The notes under the pieces were generated by a model. That model saw only the letters and a list, made by a program, of their open reading frames with translations. It was not told the origin of the DNA and did no database searches. A stretch of 64,000 nucleotides of DNA from Paenibacillus sp. PastM-3 (GTDB lineage Bacteria > Bacillota > Bacilli > Paenibacillales > Paenibacillaceae): assembly GCF_029893965.1 (NCBI RefSeq), contig NZ_JARXXP010000001.1, positions 248,001 through 312,000 of the forward strand, in the 5' to 3' direction. Position 1 is the stretch's first letter. Each line of letters begins with the position of its first letter. This document shows, piece after piece, positions 16,571 to 25,624 of the stretch. A program made the translations under genes and the position numbers.

Positions 16571-17915
16571 AACCGATTGTAATATTGCCTTCCGGATAGC
16601 GGAACAGCTCTTTGTTCTTCTTCGGTTTAATGGCATAAGCCAGAGTCAGCGGTCCGGTACGGCCGACGAACATCAGAATGATGACCAGAATTTTGCCGGG
16701 GGTGGTCAGCTCCGGAGTCAGGCCCATTGTAATGCCCGAGGTACCGAATGCCGATACAGCCTCAAACAGCACGGTCAGAAAATCAGCACTTTCGGTTACA
16801 GACAGCAGCATTGTAGCAATAAGGATAAGCATCAGCGACAGCAGGGTCATTGTAATAGCTCTGTAGACGTTATCCTTGGAGATCCGGTGTCGGAACATAA
16901 CGATGTCTTCCTTGCCGCGGATTTTGCTGTAGGCGGTGACGACCAGGATGGCAAAGGTGGTAATTTTGATCCCTCCGCCGGTCGATCCGGGTGCTGCCCC
17001 GATAAACATCAGCAAAATCATGAGAAACTGGGTTGATTCACGCAGCAGCGGGATTTCAATCGTTGTCACTCCTCCGGAGCGCGGTGTAATGGCCTGCAAA
17101 AAGGAAGCCATAAGCTTGCCGCCGGCGTGCAGCGGTTTAAGCGTTGTATTCAGCTCCAGCCAGAAAAAGACAGCCGCCCCGATCAGAATCAGCACCGCCG
17201 AAGTGGAGAGGACAACCTTGGAATGCAGGGTCAGGCGCTTGCGTTTGCGAAAATCCACAATATCCGACAATACGATAAAGCCGATACCGCCGAGGAAGAT
17301 CAGCAGCATAGAAGTAATGTTGACGATCGGGTCTTCCACATACCGGGTAAGCCCGCTGAACGGCCCGTGAACATCACCGAACAGGTCAAAGCCGGCATTG
17401 TTGAAGATAGACACACTATGAAAGAGTCCGTAATAAACCGCTTTGCCGGCCGGCATATCCATAATAAATCTTACAGTAAACAGCATGGCCCCAATTAGCT
17501 GAATAACGAGTGAATAGATAAGCACCCGGCGGATCAGCTTTACTATTCCCTGCATGGAATTCTGATTCATCGACTCCTGCAGCAGCAGCCGCTCCTTCAG
17601 GGAAATCCGTTTGTTCAGCACCAGCGTAATCAGCGTTGCCATCGTAACGAAGCCGAGGCCGCCGAACTGGAAAAGCACCAGCAGCACAATCTGGCCGAAC
17701 ACGGTGAGCTGGGTGCCGGTATCAATCACGGCAAGCCCTGTTACACAGGTTGCAGATGTCGCCATGAACAGGGCATCTATGAAGGAAATCCGCCCGCTTG
17801 TTGAAGCAGCAGGCAGGCAAAGCAGCAGGGTTCCGACTGCAATCAGCAGCACGAAGCCGAGCGATAATATTTTGGGCGGTGTCAGTCTTAAATGCCCCAG
17901 CGATATATTAGCCAA
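16569..17915 (-). CDS. TrkH/KtrB-type potassium uptake protein
   Basis: The 448-residue membrane protein has the four-fold M1-P-M2 layout of Ktr/Trk channels. The four selectivity-filter glycines appear in TSATCVTGLAV, SIFNNAGFDLFG, APGSTGGGI and SAFGTSGIT. It mediates potassium (and possibly sodium) uptake, normally gated by a KtrA/KtrC RCK protein. No such partner is encoded next to it, as for KtrB-like subunits with distant partners. The TTG start follows GGGGG with a 9-base gap. Confidence 0.9.
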   Translation of the reverse strand: MANISLGHLRLTPPKILSLGFVLLIAVGTLLLCLPAASTSGRISFIDALFMATSATCVTGLAVIDTGTQLTVFGQIVLLVLFQFGGLGFVTMATLITLVLNKRISLKERLLLQESMNQNSMQGIVKLIRRVLIYSLVIQLIGAMLFTVRFIMDMPAGKAVYYGLFHSVSIFNNAGFDLFGDVHGPFSGLTRYVEDPIVNITSMLLIFLGGIGFIVLSDIVDFRKRKRLTLHSKVVLSTSAVLILIGAAVFFWLELNTTLKPLHAGGKLMASFLQAITPRSGGVTTIEIPLLRESTQFLMILLMFIGAAPGSTGGGIKITTFAILVVTAYSKIRGKEDIVMFRHRISKDNVYRAITMTLLSLMLILIATMLLSVTESADFLTVLFEAVSAFGTSGITMGLTPELTTPGKILVIILMFVGRTGPLTLAYAIKPKKNKELFRYPEGNITIG

Positions 17916-18067
17916 TCCATCAATCCCCCGAAGTCTTGTAATGATCCTCCAAGATTATAGCATAATTTGCTGCCGCTTCACTAAAGAGGCAGGGAATTGG
18001 CAGATTTTATCGAATAGGTAAAGCTGTGAATCCAATTCTGCAGATAATAGAGGAGGCTATACTTGCT

Positions 18068-18421
18068 GTGACAAGTCCGATTATGAATCAGATTGGTGCC
18101 GTTTTCGTCCCTGTAAGTGACATTGAAAGATCGAGAAACTGGTATTGCAGCTTACTGGGACTTCCGGCAGACGGGGAAGTGTTGTTCGGGCATTTATATG
18201 TGATTCCGATGCAAGGGCCCGGAATTGTTCTGGACAGCAAAATTTATTCATCCGAATCCGTACTGAAAGTGCCGGCCTTTCATTTTAACACAGAGGATAT
18301 TGATGCCGCCTATGATTTCGTCAAAGCAAGCGGCGCAGAGCTTCTGACCGATATCGAGCATGACCATTGGTTTAATTTCAAGGATCCTGACGGAAACGTC
18401 CTGATGATCTGCCGCTGCTGA
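18068..18421 (+). CDS. VOC-family (glyoxalase-fold) protein
   Basis: The 117-residue protein has the vicinal oxygen chelate fold: PVSDIERSRNWYCSLLGL at the start, then a FHFNTEDIDAAYDFVKASG repeat and the closing FKDPDGNVLMIC. The family includes lyases and resistance proteins; no function is assigned. A GTG at 18068 is 11 bases after AGGAGG; the ATG at 18083 is an alternative start. Two acetyltransferase genes follow in the same direction. Confidence 0.8.
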   Translation: MTSPIMNQIGAVFVPVSDIERSRNWYCSLLGLPADGEVLFGHLYVIPMQGPGIVLDSKIYSSESVLKVPAFHFNTEDIDAAYDFVKASGAELLTDIEHDHWFNFKDPDGNVLMICRC

Positions 18422-18467
18422 CAGTGGCTTTCCGCTGACAGGTAAAGTTGAAAAGGAGCCTGATGTA

Positions 18468-18896
18468 ATGATTAGAGAAGCATTGCCGCAGGATGCCGGC
18501 GCACTTGAAGCCCTCTACCGGCAGCTGCTGCCGGACCATCCTGACATCCGGGTAACTCCGGACAGAATAAAGGCCATCCGCACAAATCCGGACAGCTTTT
18601 TGTTTGTCTATGTCAGCAACGGGGAGGTGGCGGGGACAGTGCACCTGCATCTGTGCATGGATGCTCTCAGCGGCGACCGCCCGTTTGCCGTTATTGAACG
18701 TGTCGTGACCGCCTCACATGTACGTGGTCAGGGTTTCGGAGCCGCCCTTATGCGCCATGCCGAAGAAACGGCAATGAGCCGGGGAGCCCTTAAGGTAATG
18801 CTCTCCAGCAACGCCCGCAGGCAGGAAGCCCACCGTTTTTATGAACGTCTGGGCTATGACGGTGAAGGAAGCCGGCTGTATAAGAAATATCTGTAG
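18468..18896 (+). CDS. GNAT-family N-acetyltransferase
   Basis: The 142-residue protein has the GNAT acetyl-CoA motif A, VVTASHVRGQGFGAALMRHAEE in parts (R/QxxGxG/A loop RGQGFG), and a C-terminal FYERLGY motif B. The substrate is unknown. An AAGGAG ribosome site lies nine bases before the ATG. Confidence 0.87.
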   Translation: MIREALPQDAGALEALYRQLLPDHPDIRVTPDRIKAIRTNPDSFLFVYVSNGEVAGTVHLHLCMDALSGDRPFAVIERVVTASHVRGQGFGAALMRHAEETAMSRGALKVMLSSNARRQEAHRFYERLGYDGEGSRLYKKYL

Positions 18897-18936
18897 AAGT
18901 AGACAGATGACATGAAATCATTGGGGGACCTTGCTT

Positions 18937-19443
18937 ATGAATGTATTATTCAGAAAGCTTGTCCCGGAGGATGCCGGCAGGCTGCTCAGCCTGCAACATT
19001 CCCTGGATGAGGAGACTGCTTTTATGCTGCTGGAGCCGGATGAACGGCAGACGAGTGTGCAGCAGGTCAGGGAGCTGATAGAAAGCAAGGAGAGGTCGGT
19101 TAATTCCATTCTGATCGCTGCCGAAGCAGATGGAGAGCTGGCCGGATACATATCGGTGAGCGGCAGGGATCTGAAGCGGATCAGACACTGCGCCTATATT
19201 GTCATCGGCATCCGCCAAGCCTTTCAGGGTCTGGGGATCGGCAGCGGATTGTTCCGGGAGATGGAGGCTTGGGCGCGTATAAGCAGAATTGTCAGACTTG
19301 AGCTTACCGTGATGGCCCATAATGAACGCGGAATTGCACTGTACAAGAAATGCGGCTTCGAAATTGAGGGGATGAAGAAGAAATCCCTGTACATAGACGG
19401 AGAATGGATTGATGAGTATTACATGGGCAAAATTCTGGACTGA
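18937..19443 (+). CDS. GNAT-family N-acetyltransferase (RimI/PhnO-like)
   Basis: The 168-residue protein has a GNAT core with the CoA loop QGLGIGSGLF, then ELTVMAHNERGIALYKKCGFEIEG and the closing DGEWIDEYYMGKIL. This arrangement is common in ribosomal-protein-acetyltransferase-like Firmicute enzymes. The ATG at 18937 follows GGGGGA by 8 bases; a TTG six bases upstream is less suitable. The gene before it is another, not closely similar, GNAT. Confidence 0.87.
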   Translation: MNVLFRKLVPEDAGRLLSLQHSLDEETAFMLLEPDERQTSVQQVRELIESKERSVNSILIAAEADGELAGYISVSGRDLKRIRHCAYIVIGIRQAFQGLGIGSGLFREMEAWARISRIVRLELTVMAHNERGIALYKKCGFEIEGMKKKSLYIDGEWIDEYYMGKILD

Positions 19444-19480
19444 ATGTAGTTCAGCAGCGGCCCAAAGTACTGATCTTAAC

Positions 19481-19516
19481 AAACAAAGGCGCCCCTTGGC
19501 AGGAGCGCCTCTTGTT
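19481..19516. terminator. Hairpin between convergent genes
   Basis: AACAAAGGCGC pairs imperfectly with GCGCCTCTTGTT. The following tract is T/A mixed, so the terminator is moderate and could act both ways. Confidence 0.6.
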
Positions 19517-19534
19517 ATTTATATATAAACAGAA

Positions 19535-20851
19535 TTATTCCGTTGGCTGTCCATCTGCGTCTTTCTCGCCAATAAACACTTCAACTTTGCGAATCCGGTT
19601 CTTGTTCATCTCACGGACGGTAAGTGTAATATGCTCATGCTCCATACTCTTGCCGATCGCAGGTTCTACCATGTGACTGTAGAGCCAGCCGCCGATTGTA
19701 GTGACTTCGTCGTCATGCAGATCAATGCCGGCCCGTTGCTTAAGCTCGATCAGCGATACCTTGCCGTCGAACAGGTAGCGGGATTCATCAAGCTGTTCGA
19801 CGTTTTTACTCTCGTCACCGTCGAACTCGTCTCGGATTTCACCGACAATTTCCTCCAGAATATCCTCAATTGTGATAAGGCCGGAAGTGCCGCCGTATTC
19901 ATCAAGCAGCAGAGCAATATGTACACGCTCCACCTGCATACGGGTCAGCAGTGTCTTAACCGGGGTTACCTCGGATACTGTCAGCAGCGGAAGAATCAAT
20001 TTTTTGAAATCAAAATCAGGATCGTTATCATACTGCAGATAAAGCTGCTTCGTATTGATCATCCCGATAATGTTGTCTTTGCTGCCGTCGGCCACCGGGA
20101 AACGGGTGTACTGCTCTTTACGGATAATATCAAAATTCTCTTTAAGCGTATTATCGGTGAACAGGCAGATCATGTCGGTGCGCGGCACCATAATTTCCTT
20201 CGCCAGCATTTCGTCAAAATTGAAAATACGGTTCACATAGCCGTATTCTGCTTTGTTGATCTTGCCGTTCTCGTAGCTCTCGGAAAGAATCAGGCGGATT
20301 TCTTCTTCGGAGTGCGCATCCCCGTGTTCACTGGCCGGCTTCATGCCGAACAGGCCTACCAGCAGATTAGCCGAGCCGTTCATCAGCCAAATTAAAGGGT
20401 AAAGAATTTTGTAGAACCAAATGATCAGCGGTGAGGTAAATTGACCGATTTTTTCCGGAATGTTAATTGCAGCTGTCTTCGGAGCAAGCTCGCCCACAAC
20501 AACATGCAGGAATGTGGCAATGATAAATGCCAGTGCGAATGCGATGGGCTCACTTACACTGTGGCTGATATTTGCCATATCAAACAGCGGCAGAATCAGC
20601 TGCTCAAAGGCCGGTTCGGCAAGCGCCCCGATCCCGAGTGCTGTAATAGTGATCCCGAGCTGACAGGCGGAGAGATAACCGTCAAGGTTGGCAGCCACCC
20701 GCTGCACAGCCAAAGCATTCTTCTTGCCGTCGAGGACCATCTGGCTTACCTGGCTGCCTCTAAGCCGTACCACTGCAAATTCCGTCGCTACAAAAAAAGC
20801 GGTTAATACAATCAAAATAGCCACCAACGTCAAACTAAGTCCTATACCCAT
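19535..20851 (-). CDS. CNNM/CorC (hemolysin-family) membrane protein
   Basis: The 438-residue protein starts with a CNNM (DUF21) domain of about four membrane segments (FFVATEFAVVRLRGSQV near residue 20). Two CBS domains follow around residues 210 to 340 (MVPRTDMICL, FPVADGSKDNIIGMI), then a CorC/HlyC C-terminal domain (DEYGGTSGLITIEDILEEIVGEI in parts). Such proteins take part in magnesium or other cation homeostasis. The start at 20851 follows GAGAGGGAT; an ATG 15 codons upstream lacks a ribosome site. Confidence 0.9.
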   Translation of the reverse strand: MGIGLSLTLVAILIVLTAFFVATEFAVVRLRGSQVSQMVLDGKKNALAVQRVAANLDGYLSACQLGITITALGIGALAEPAFEQLILPLFDMANISHSVSEPIAFALAFIIATFLHVVVGELAPKTAAINIPEKIGQFTSPLIIWFYKILYPLIWLMNGSANLLVGLFGMKPASEHGDAHSEEEIRLILSESYENGKINKAEYGYVNRIFNFDEMLAKEIMVPRTDMICLFTDNTLKENFDIIRKEQYTRFPVADGSKDNIIGMINTKQLYLQYDNDPDFDFKKLILPLLTVSEVTPVKTLLTRMQVERVHIALLLDEYGGTSGLITIEDILEEIVGEIRDEFDGDESKNVEQLDESRYLFDGKVSLIELKQRAGIDLHDDEVTTIGGWLYSHMVEPAIGKSMEHEHITLTVREMNKNRIRKVEVFIGEKDADGQPTE

Positions 20852-20966
20852 AAAATCTTTACCATCCCTCTCGTCGTTAAAATAGGTTATACTCATATTA
20901 TGAGTTCATATGAACTCATTGTACGAACTTTCGTTTGAAAAATCAAATGGCGGAGGGGTGCCATCA

Positions 20967-21734
20967 ATGCAAGCTTTCACATTAAGCCGTAAGGAAATGT
21001 CTGCTCTCCTGCTCTCCCTGACGGAAAAAAGTGAACAGAAGCCGCTACACATCCTGCAGGAGGCGTGGGCGAAATTCCATCAGGAGGAAGTGCGGAAAGG
21101 GAGATCTCTCACTGCTTTTTTGTCTACCGATATCCCGCCGGTTCTGCAAAAAATCATCAAAGGCAACAGAATTAACGGATTCTCGCTCGCAGATATTGCC
21201 GCCCTTGGCAAACTCATTGAATATTCAACTTTGTCTGCTACTGCGATGCAGAACTGGGTTAAACGCGATTTCAAGGAATATCTCGGCTCGCCCAGGCTGG
21301 GCAGGAAATACTCCGTTAATCAGGCTGCGCTTCTATTTATAATAGACGATTTGAAGGCCTCGCTGGATTTCGAAAGCATCAGACAGCTCTTCCGTATTCT
21401 GTTCCTGCAGCCTGAGCGTGACGATGACGATCTGGTTGAACCGGCAGAACTGTATTACGGCTACGCGGAGCTCTTTGAGGACATCAAGCGCAGTCCCGCG
21501 CTGCAGGCACAGGGAGTAGCCGAGCGAAGCGCCAGCAATGAATATTCATGGAAAACAGACAGTACCCTCAGGGGGGCGATGGAGAAAATGATGGACAGGC
21601 TGACCCATCTTACCCGGTCCCAGAAGGATGCGGTGCGCAACATGCTGATGATTGCGGCGATTTCAGTGCAGACCTGTTACTTTCAGGCGCTGGCAAGACA
21701 ATACTGCAATGCCGCATTATTCCTTGATTTTTGA
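20967..21734 (+). CDS. DUF1836 domain-containing protein
   Basis: The 255-residue cytosolic protein carries a DUF1836 domain, a Firmicute family with a MerR-like helix-turn-helix flavour (SATAMQNWVKRDFKEYLGSPRLGRKYS near residue 95, in parts). Its function is not known; DNA binding is inferred from the fold. The ATG at 20967 is 8 bases after GGAGGGG. It is divergent from the CNNM/CorC gene with 115 bases between their starts. Confidence 0.75.
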   Translation: MQAFTLSRKEMSALLLSLTEKSEQKPLHILQEAWAKFHQEEVRKGRSLTAFLSTDIPPVLQKIIKGNRINGFSLADIAALGKLIEYSTLSATAMQNWVKRDFKEYLGSPRLGRKYSVNQAALLFIIDDLKASLDFESIRQLFRILFLQPERDDDDLVEPAELYYGYAELFEDIKRSPALQAQGVAERSASNEYSWKTDSTLRGAMEKMMDRLTHLTRSQKDAVRNMLMIAAISVQTCYFQALARQYCNAALFLDF

Positions 21735-21815
21735 CTGCTGCAAATTTAGAATGTACAGGAGTAAACAATGGTAACAGGCTACATAGCCGAAAGACGGGAA
21801 GAGGTGCATGGGTAG

Positions 21816-23030
21816 ATGAGTCAAATGACGCTGCTGCGCAACCCGAAGCAGCGCAAGCTGCTGCTGAGCGCGGGCTTAAGCTGGATGTTCGACGCGATGG
21901 ATGTCGGTATGGTATCCTTTGTCGTTGCGGCGCTGGCTAAAGAGTGGTCGCTGGGCCCGGAAAAGATCGGGCTTTTAACCAGTATAAATTCAGTGGGAAT
22001 GGCTGTAGGGGCTGCTGCGGCAGGTATTCTGGCCGACCGGTTCGGCCGCAAGTCGGTGCTGCTGTGGACGCTGCTGATCTTCTCGGCGGCGAGCGGATTA
22101 TCGGCATTTGCTACAGGGTTCGCCATCCTGTGTGTTCTGCGCTTTATAGCCGGCTTCGGCCTTGGCGGAGAGCTGCCGGTTGCTTCTACACTGGTCTCCG
22201 AGAGCATGCCGGCGGCGGAGAGAGGACGGGCTGTCGTCCTGCTGGAGAGCTTCTGGGCGGTAGGCTGGATTGCCTCAGCCTTAATCGCGTTTTTCATTAT
22301 TCCGGATTATGGCTGGCGTGTCGCGTTTGCCATTGGTGCGGTACCGGCGCTGTATGCCCTGTATTTGCGGAAGGCGATCGATGATTCACCGCGGTTCACC
22401 GAGATGAAGAAGCAGAAGCCTGTGCCGCTGGGCATGAGGATTGCAGCGGTATGGTCTGCGGAATACCGCCGCTCAACCATCATGCTGTGGATTCTCTGGT
22501 TCACCGTTGTATTCTCATATTATGGAATGTTCCTCTGGCTGCCGACTGTAATGGTGCTGAAGGGCTTCAGCCTGGTCAAGAGCTTCGAATATGTGCTGAT
22601 TATGACGCTCGCCCAGCTTCCGGGCTACTTCACTGCCGCATACTTTATTGAGAAGTTCGGCCGCAAGTTCGTGCTTGTAATCTATCTGCTGCTCACCGCT
22701 GTCAGTGCCGCCTGGTTCGGCAATGCGACAACAGAAGGCATGCTGATGGCTGCCGGCATCTGCCTGTCCTTCTTCAACCTTGGCGCATGGGGCGGCATGT
22801 ATGCCTACAGTCCTGAGCTTTACCCGACAACGGTCCGTTCCACCGGTGTGGGGCTGGCAACCTCCTTCGGGCGGATCGGCGGGATTCTGGCGCCGCTTCT
22901 GGTCGGAGTGCTTGTAGGGAAGGATGTAAGCATCAGCACCATCTTCATGCTGTTCTTCGTAACCATTGTTATCGGGGCACTCGCCGTACTGCTGCTCGGT
23001 AAAGAAACAAAGGGAACAGAGCTCACCTAA
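21816..23030 (+). CDS. MFS transporter, NiaP-like
   Basis: The 404-residue protein has twelve predicted helices and the MFS motif A loop GILADRFGRKS, plus RFIAGFGLGGELPVA in helix 4 and YSPELYPTTVRSTGVGL late. The opening AGLSWMFDAMDVGMVSFV resembles YceI/NiaP niacin permeases and aromatic-acid carriers. The substrate is a guess; niacin or a similar carboxylate is most likely. A perfect-stem terminator follows. Confidence 0.82.
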   Translation: MSQMTLLRNPKQRKLLLSAGLSWMFDAMDVGMVSFVVAALAKEWSLGPEKIGLLTSINSVGMAVGAAAAGILADRFGRKSVLLWTLLIFSAASGLSAFATGFAILCVLRFIAGFGLGGELPVASTLVSESMPAAERGRAVVLLESFWAVGWIASALIAFFIIPDYGWRVAFAIGAVPALYALYLRKAIDDSPRFTEMKKQKPVPLGMRIAAVWSAEYRRSTIMLWILWFTVVFSYYGMFLWLPTVMVLKGFSLVKSFEYVLIMTLAQLPGYFTAAYFIEKFGRKFVLVIYLLLTAVSAAWFGNATTEGMLMAAGICLSFFNLGAWGGMYAYSPELYPTTVRSTGVGLATSFGRIGGILAPLLVGVLVGKDVSISTIFMLFFVTIVIGALAVLLLGKETKGTELT

Positions 23031-23049
23031 AACGTTCAGAACATACCCC

Positions 23050-23093
23050 AAATAATAGCCTGCCGGATAATTCCGGCAGGCTATTATTTTTAC
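23050..23093. terminator. Bidirectional terminator
   Basis: AAATAATAGCCTGCCGG is followed by a 6-base loop and its perfect complement, then a T-tract. It separates the MFS gene from the convergent small exported-protein gene. Confidence 0.92.
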
Positions 23094-23098
23094 GAACT

Positions 23099-23533
23099 TC
23101 ATTTTTTTCTTTTCACAACAATAAAAATCGGAATGGCGAGCAGCAGCAGAGCCGCAGCAGACCAAAGGATTGACCAATTGAATGAAGCTCCGCCGGCATA
23201 TTCTCCGTTATAGTCCGCTCTAATAAACGTTCCATTATCCGGTTCGACCGCAATCGCCTCATTGATGTTAACGCCTTTAATACTGTAATATTTAGTGCCC
23301 TTTGGGTAGTAGTTCGAAAAATTACCGGAGTAAGTGCCTTCCACATCCGAATATTTTGTAACCCGGCCGATCATCGAATCCACATCTTCGGCGTCTATCC
23401 GTTTGTCCGTAATGATATAAGACTTTCCTTCATTTACAACAAAATTGTTCGCCCAATCGGCATGAACAGCCTTTACTGCCAATAAAGTGCCGGCAAGACA
23501 GAACATAATCAGCAGAAACAAAGATTTCTTCAT
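23099..23533 (-). CDS. Exported, membrane-anchored hypothetical protein
   Basis: The 144-residue protein has a signal peptide (MKKSLFLLIMFCLAGTLLAVKAVHA), an extracytoplasmic region of about 90 residues and a C-terminal membrane helix followed by KRKK. The topology suggests a surface protein anchored by its C-terminus. The central region has repeated Tyr-rich strands (FSNYYPKGTKYYSIKG). No family is recognised. A GGAGTGCTCCT sequence provides the ribosome site. Confidence 0.7.
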   Translation of the reverse strand: MKKSLFLLIMFCLAGTLLAVKAVHADWANNFVVNEGKSYIITDKRIDAEDVDSMIGRVTKYSDVEGTYSGNFSNYYPKGTKYYSIKGVNINEAIAVEPDNGTFIRADYNGEYAGGASFNWSILWSAAALLLLAIPIFIVVKRKK

Positions 23534-23692
23534 AGGAGCACTCCTTTCTTACCTATTATTAGACGAGTGTATTTCAGTATTGTTGCGCTTTTACAGCTAT
23601 TGCGGACTTAGCAGTACTATAGTATATTCTTAGTTGGATACACAAACGAACGTTCTCATTGTCCGGCCTTGCGCGTGACAGATGCTCATCAT

Positions 23693-23730
23693 AAGATCTT
23701 GAGGCCCGGTGCGCTCAGGGTCTTATTTTA
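23693..23730 (+). terminator. Orphan terminator-like hairpin
   Basis: AAGATCTTGAG pairs with CTCAGGGTCTT (two G-U pairs) across a 10-base GC-rich loop and is followed by ATTTTA. No plus-strand gene lies upstream within 290 bases (the neighbour on that side is on the other strand), so it may end a small RNA or act in the leader of the gene at 23825. The rest of 23534-23824 shows nothing recognisable. Confidence 0.4.
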
Positions 23731-23824
23731 TATGCAAACCATGAACCGTTCACCGCTGCATCAGGCAGGCACGCATATGATATAATGTTGAAATGACTAT
23801 GGTATACGAGTGGGGAGATTACGG

Positions 23825-25624
23825 ATGGCGAGAGACAGACAGGGCCTGCATTTTTCGGAGCTGGTCTGGGAGAGTACAGAACAGGATATGGCGGTTCCTC
23901 CGCGGGAATCCGGACACAACCCGTCTGAAGAGCGCAGCTCTGTGCTGAAAAAGACGGCCAAAAACGGACAGGCTGACGGGACTGCTCCGCAGCAGCTGCA
24001 GCTGTGGGATCTGGAGCAGGGCAGCCCGCTGGCTTCTACGGAACCGTCGGAACCGTCTGTGCAGAAGGCGGAACAGCCCAAAGAGTGGAATGTGCCGCCC
24101 AAAGAACCCCGGATGAAGTCTGCTCCTCCGCTGCCGCGAACAGCGCCATCCGCTTCACCCGCCAAGAAGGAGACAGAGAGCGAGTTCGTACAGCGTGCGG
24201 CTGAGCTGGAGGATATGACTGCAGATGAAGCTAAGCTTGTCCCGTTCAAAAGCTACTGGCCGACCTACAGCCATATGACCGCCGAGCAGAGCCGCTGGTA
24301 TTTCTACTGGCGTAATGAAGTAAGACAGGGACGGTATCCGAAGACGGATCTGTCTTACATTTTTCTGCATGTGTATGAGCTGATTAACGGTATCGGCTGG
24401 GGTGATCCAAGTGACGGTTACCGGCAGCTGGGGCTGATCTGGGAAGCTTACCGGTCTCAATATAAACGGCTGGATCAATACCTGGGCAGCTGGATGGCGG
24501 ACTTTTCGTTTGTCCACAAGCTAGAGGTTCCCCTGTCGCTGATCGTTGCGCGTACACGCGGATTGTCAGGCGATCTGGCAGAGATCGAACTGCTGCGCTG
24601 TCTCAGCACCGCCCCGGAGCAGCTGACCTTCGAGGTTCTGACGGTGATGTCCGACTATGATATCAGCAAATCCAAGTTCTATGCCGGTGAGGGAAAAGAA
24701 GCGGCTGAACGCTACATACCGCAGGTGGTAGCCTTAATCGACGCGTATGTCGCGAGGAAGCACGGGGCACGGCTGATCGAAAAGTTCCCTCCGGGACCTC
24801 CGGTCATGCGGGAGCGCTACCTGTTCCGCAGCGCGGTATATGATATCTCACGTTACGGTTATTCTGTGCTTGTACCTGTCGTGAGGATCAGCAAGCTGCT
24901 GCCGCTGCGCAGCCTGATTACCCGCCTGTTCCGGCTGACTGAGAACAAGCTGCGGGAGCTTATGGGCTTCCGCGGCCGGCTGAAGGATATCCGGATAGAC
25001 CCGGACATGGACGAGCTGATCACCAAATACCTGCAGCGGGAATTCCGCAAAGCGGAGCAGGAGGCCAAAGGCCCGGCAGTTGTGATCGACAGGGCGAGGC
25101 TGGAGCAGCTGCAGAGCGATTCCGAGGTTGTCCGGAGCCTTCTGACTGTAGATGTTTATGACGAGCCGCCGACGGAGCAGGAGTATCAACTGGTAATGGA
25201 TCAGGCTAAGTACGGGGATCAGGACTCAGAGCAGATACAAGCAGCTAAATTGGAACCTGAACAGATTCTAATAGAAACTGAGAACAACGTGGAACAGGAT
25301 TACGGCCACCCGCTTGAGGACAATACTGCTGCTGAAGGAGAAACTGCTGTTGTACAGACGACTGCCGGTGTTCCTCCGGAATGGGAGGAGCTGAGCGCAG
25401 AATTGCTTCCATTGCACCGGGAGGTGCTGCTGGCGCTGGCCGCGGATAACGGGCCTGCCCAGGTTGACAGAATTGCCGCAGCAGCCGGAACGATGGCAGA
25501 GCTGCTGTATGATGAGATCAATGAGCTTGCGGTGAATATACTCGGTGATCTGCTAATCGACTGCGGGGAGCTGGCTGAGGAATGGAAGCCGATGCTGGAT
25601 TTATTTAATGAGGTGAATGATTAA
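23825..25624 (+). CDS. TerB-N / TerB-C domain protein
   Basis: The protein has 599 residues. An N-terminal stretch of about 135 residues is low-complexity and charged. A TerB-N domain follows, whose hallmark is MTAEQSRWYFYWRNEVRQG and DLSYIFLHVYELINGIG at about residues 150 to 190. A TerB-C domain lies in the last 170 residues (VRSLLTVDVYDEPPTEQEY, then LPLHREVLLALAADNG). TerB-N and TerB-C domains are known from Ter-linked stress and predicted defence loci. A middle or scaffold role in the complex with the next two proteins is inference. GGGGAG lies 8 bases before ATG 23825. The stop abuts the next ATG. Confidence 0.85.
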   Translation: MARDRQGLHFSELVWESTEQDMAVPPRESGHNPSEERSSVLKKTAKNGQADGTAPQQLQLWDLEQGSPLASTEPSEPSVQKAEQPKEWNVPPKEPRMKSAPPLPRTAPSASPAKKETESEFVQRAAELEDMTADEAKLVPFKSYWPTYSHMTAEQSRWYFYWRNEVRQGRYPKTDLSYIFLHVYELINGIGWGDPSDGYRQLGLIWEAYRSQYKRLDQYLGSWMADFSFVHKLEVPLSLIVARTRGLSGDLAEIELLRCLSTAPEQLTFEVLTVMSDYDISKSKFYAGEGKEAAERYIPQVVALIDAYVARKHGARLIEKFPPGPPVMRERYLFRSAVYDISRYGYSVLVPVVRISKLLPLRSLITRLFRLTENKLRELMGFRGRLKDIRIDPDMDELITKYLQREFRKAEQEAKGPAVVIDRARLEQLQSDSEVVRSLLTVDVYDEPPTEQEYQLVMDQAKYGDQDSEQIQAAKLEPEQILIETENNVEQDYGHPLEDNTAAEGETAVVQTTAGVPPEWEELSAELLPLHREVLLALAADNGPAQVDRIAAAAGTMAELLYDEINELAVNILGDLLIDCGELAEEWKPMLDLFNEVND

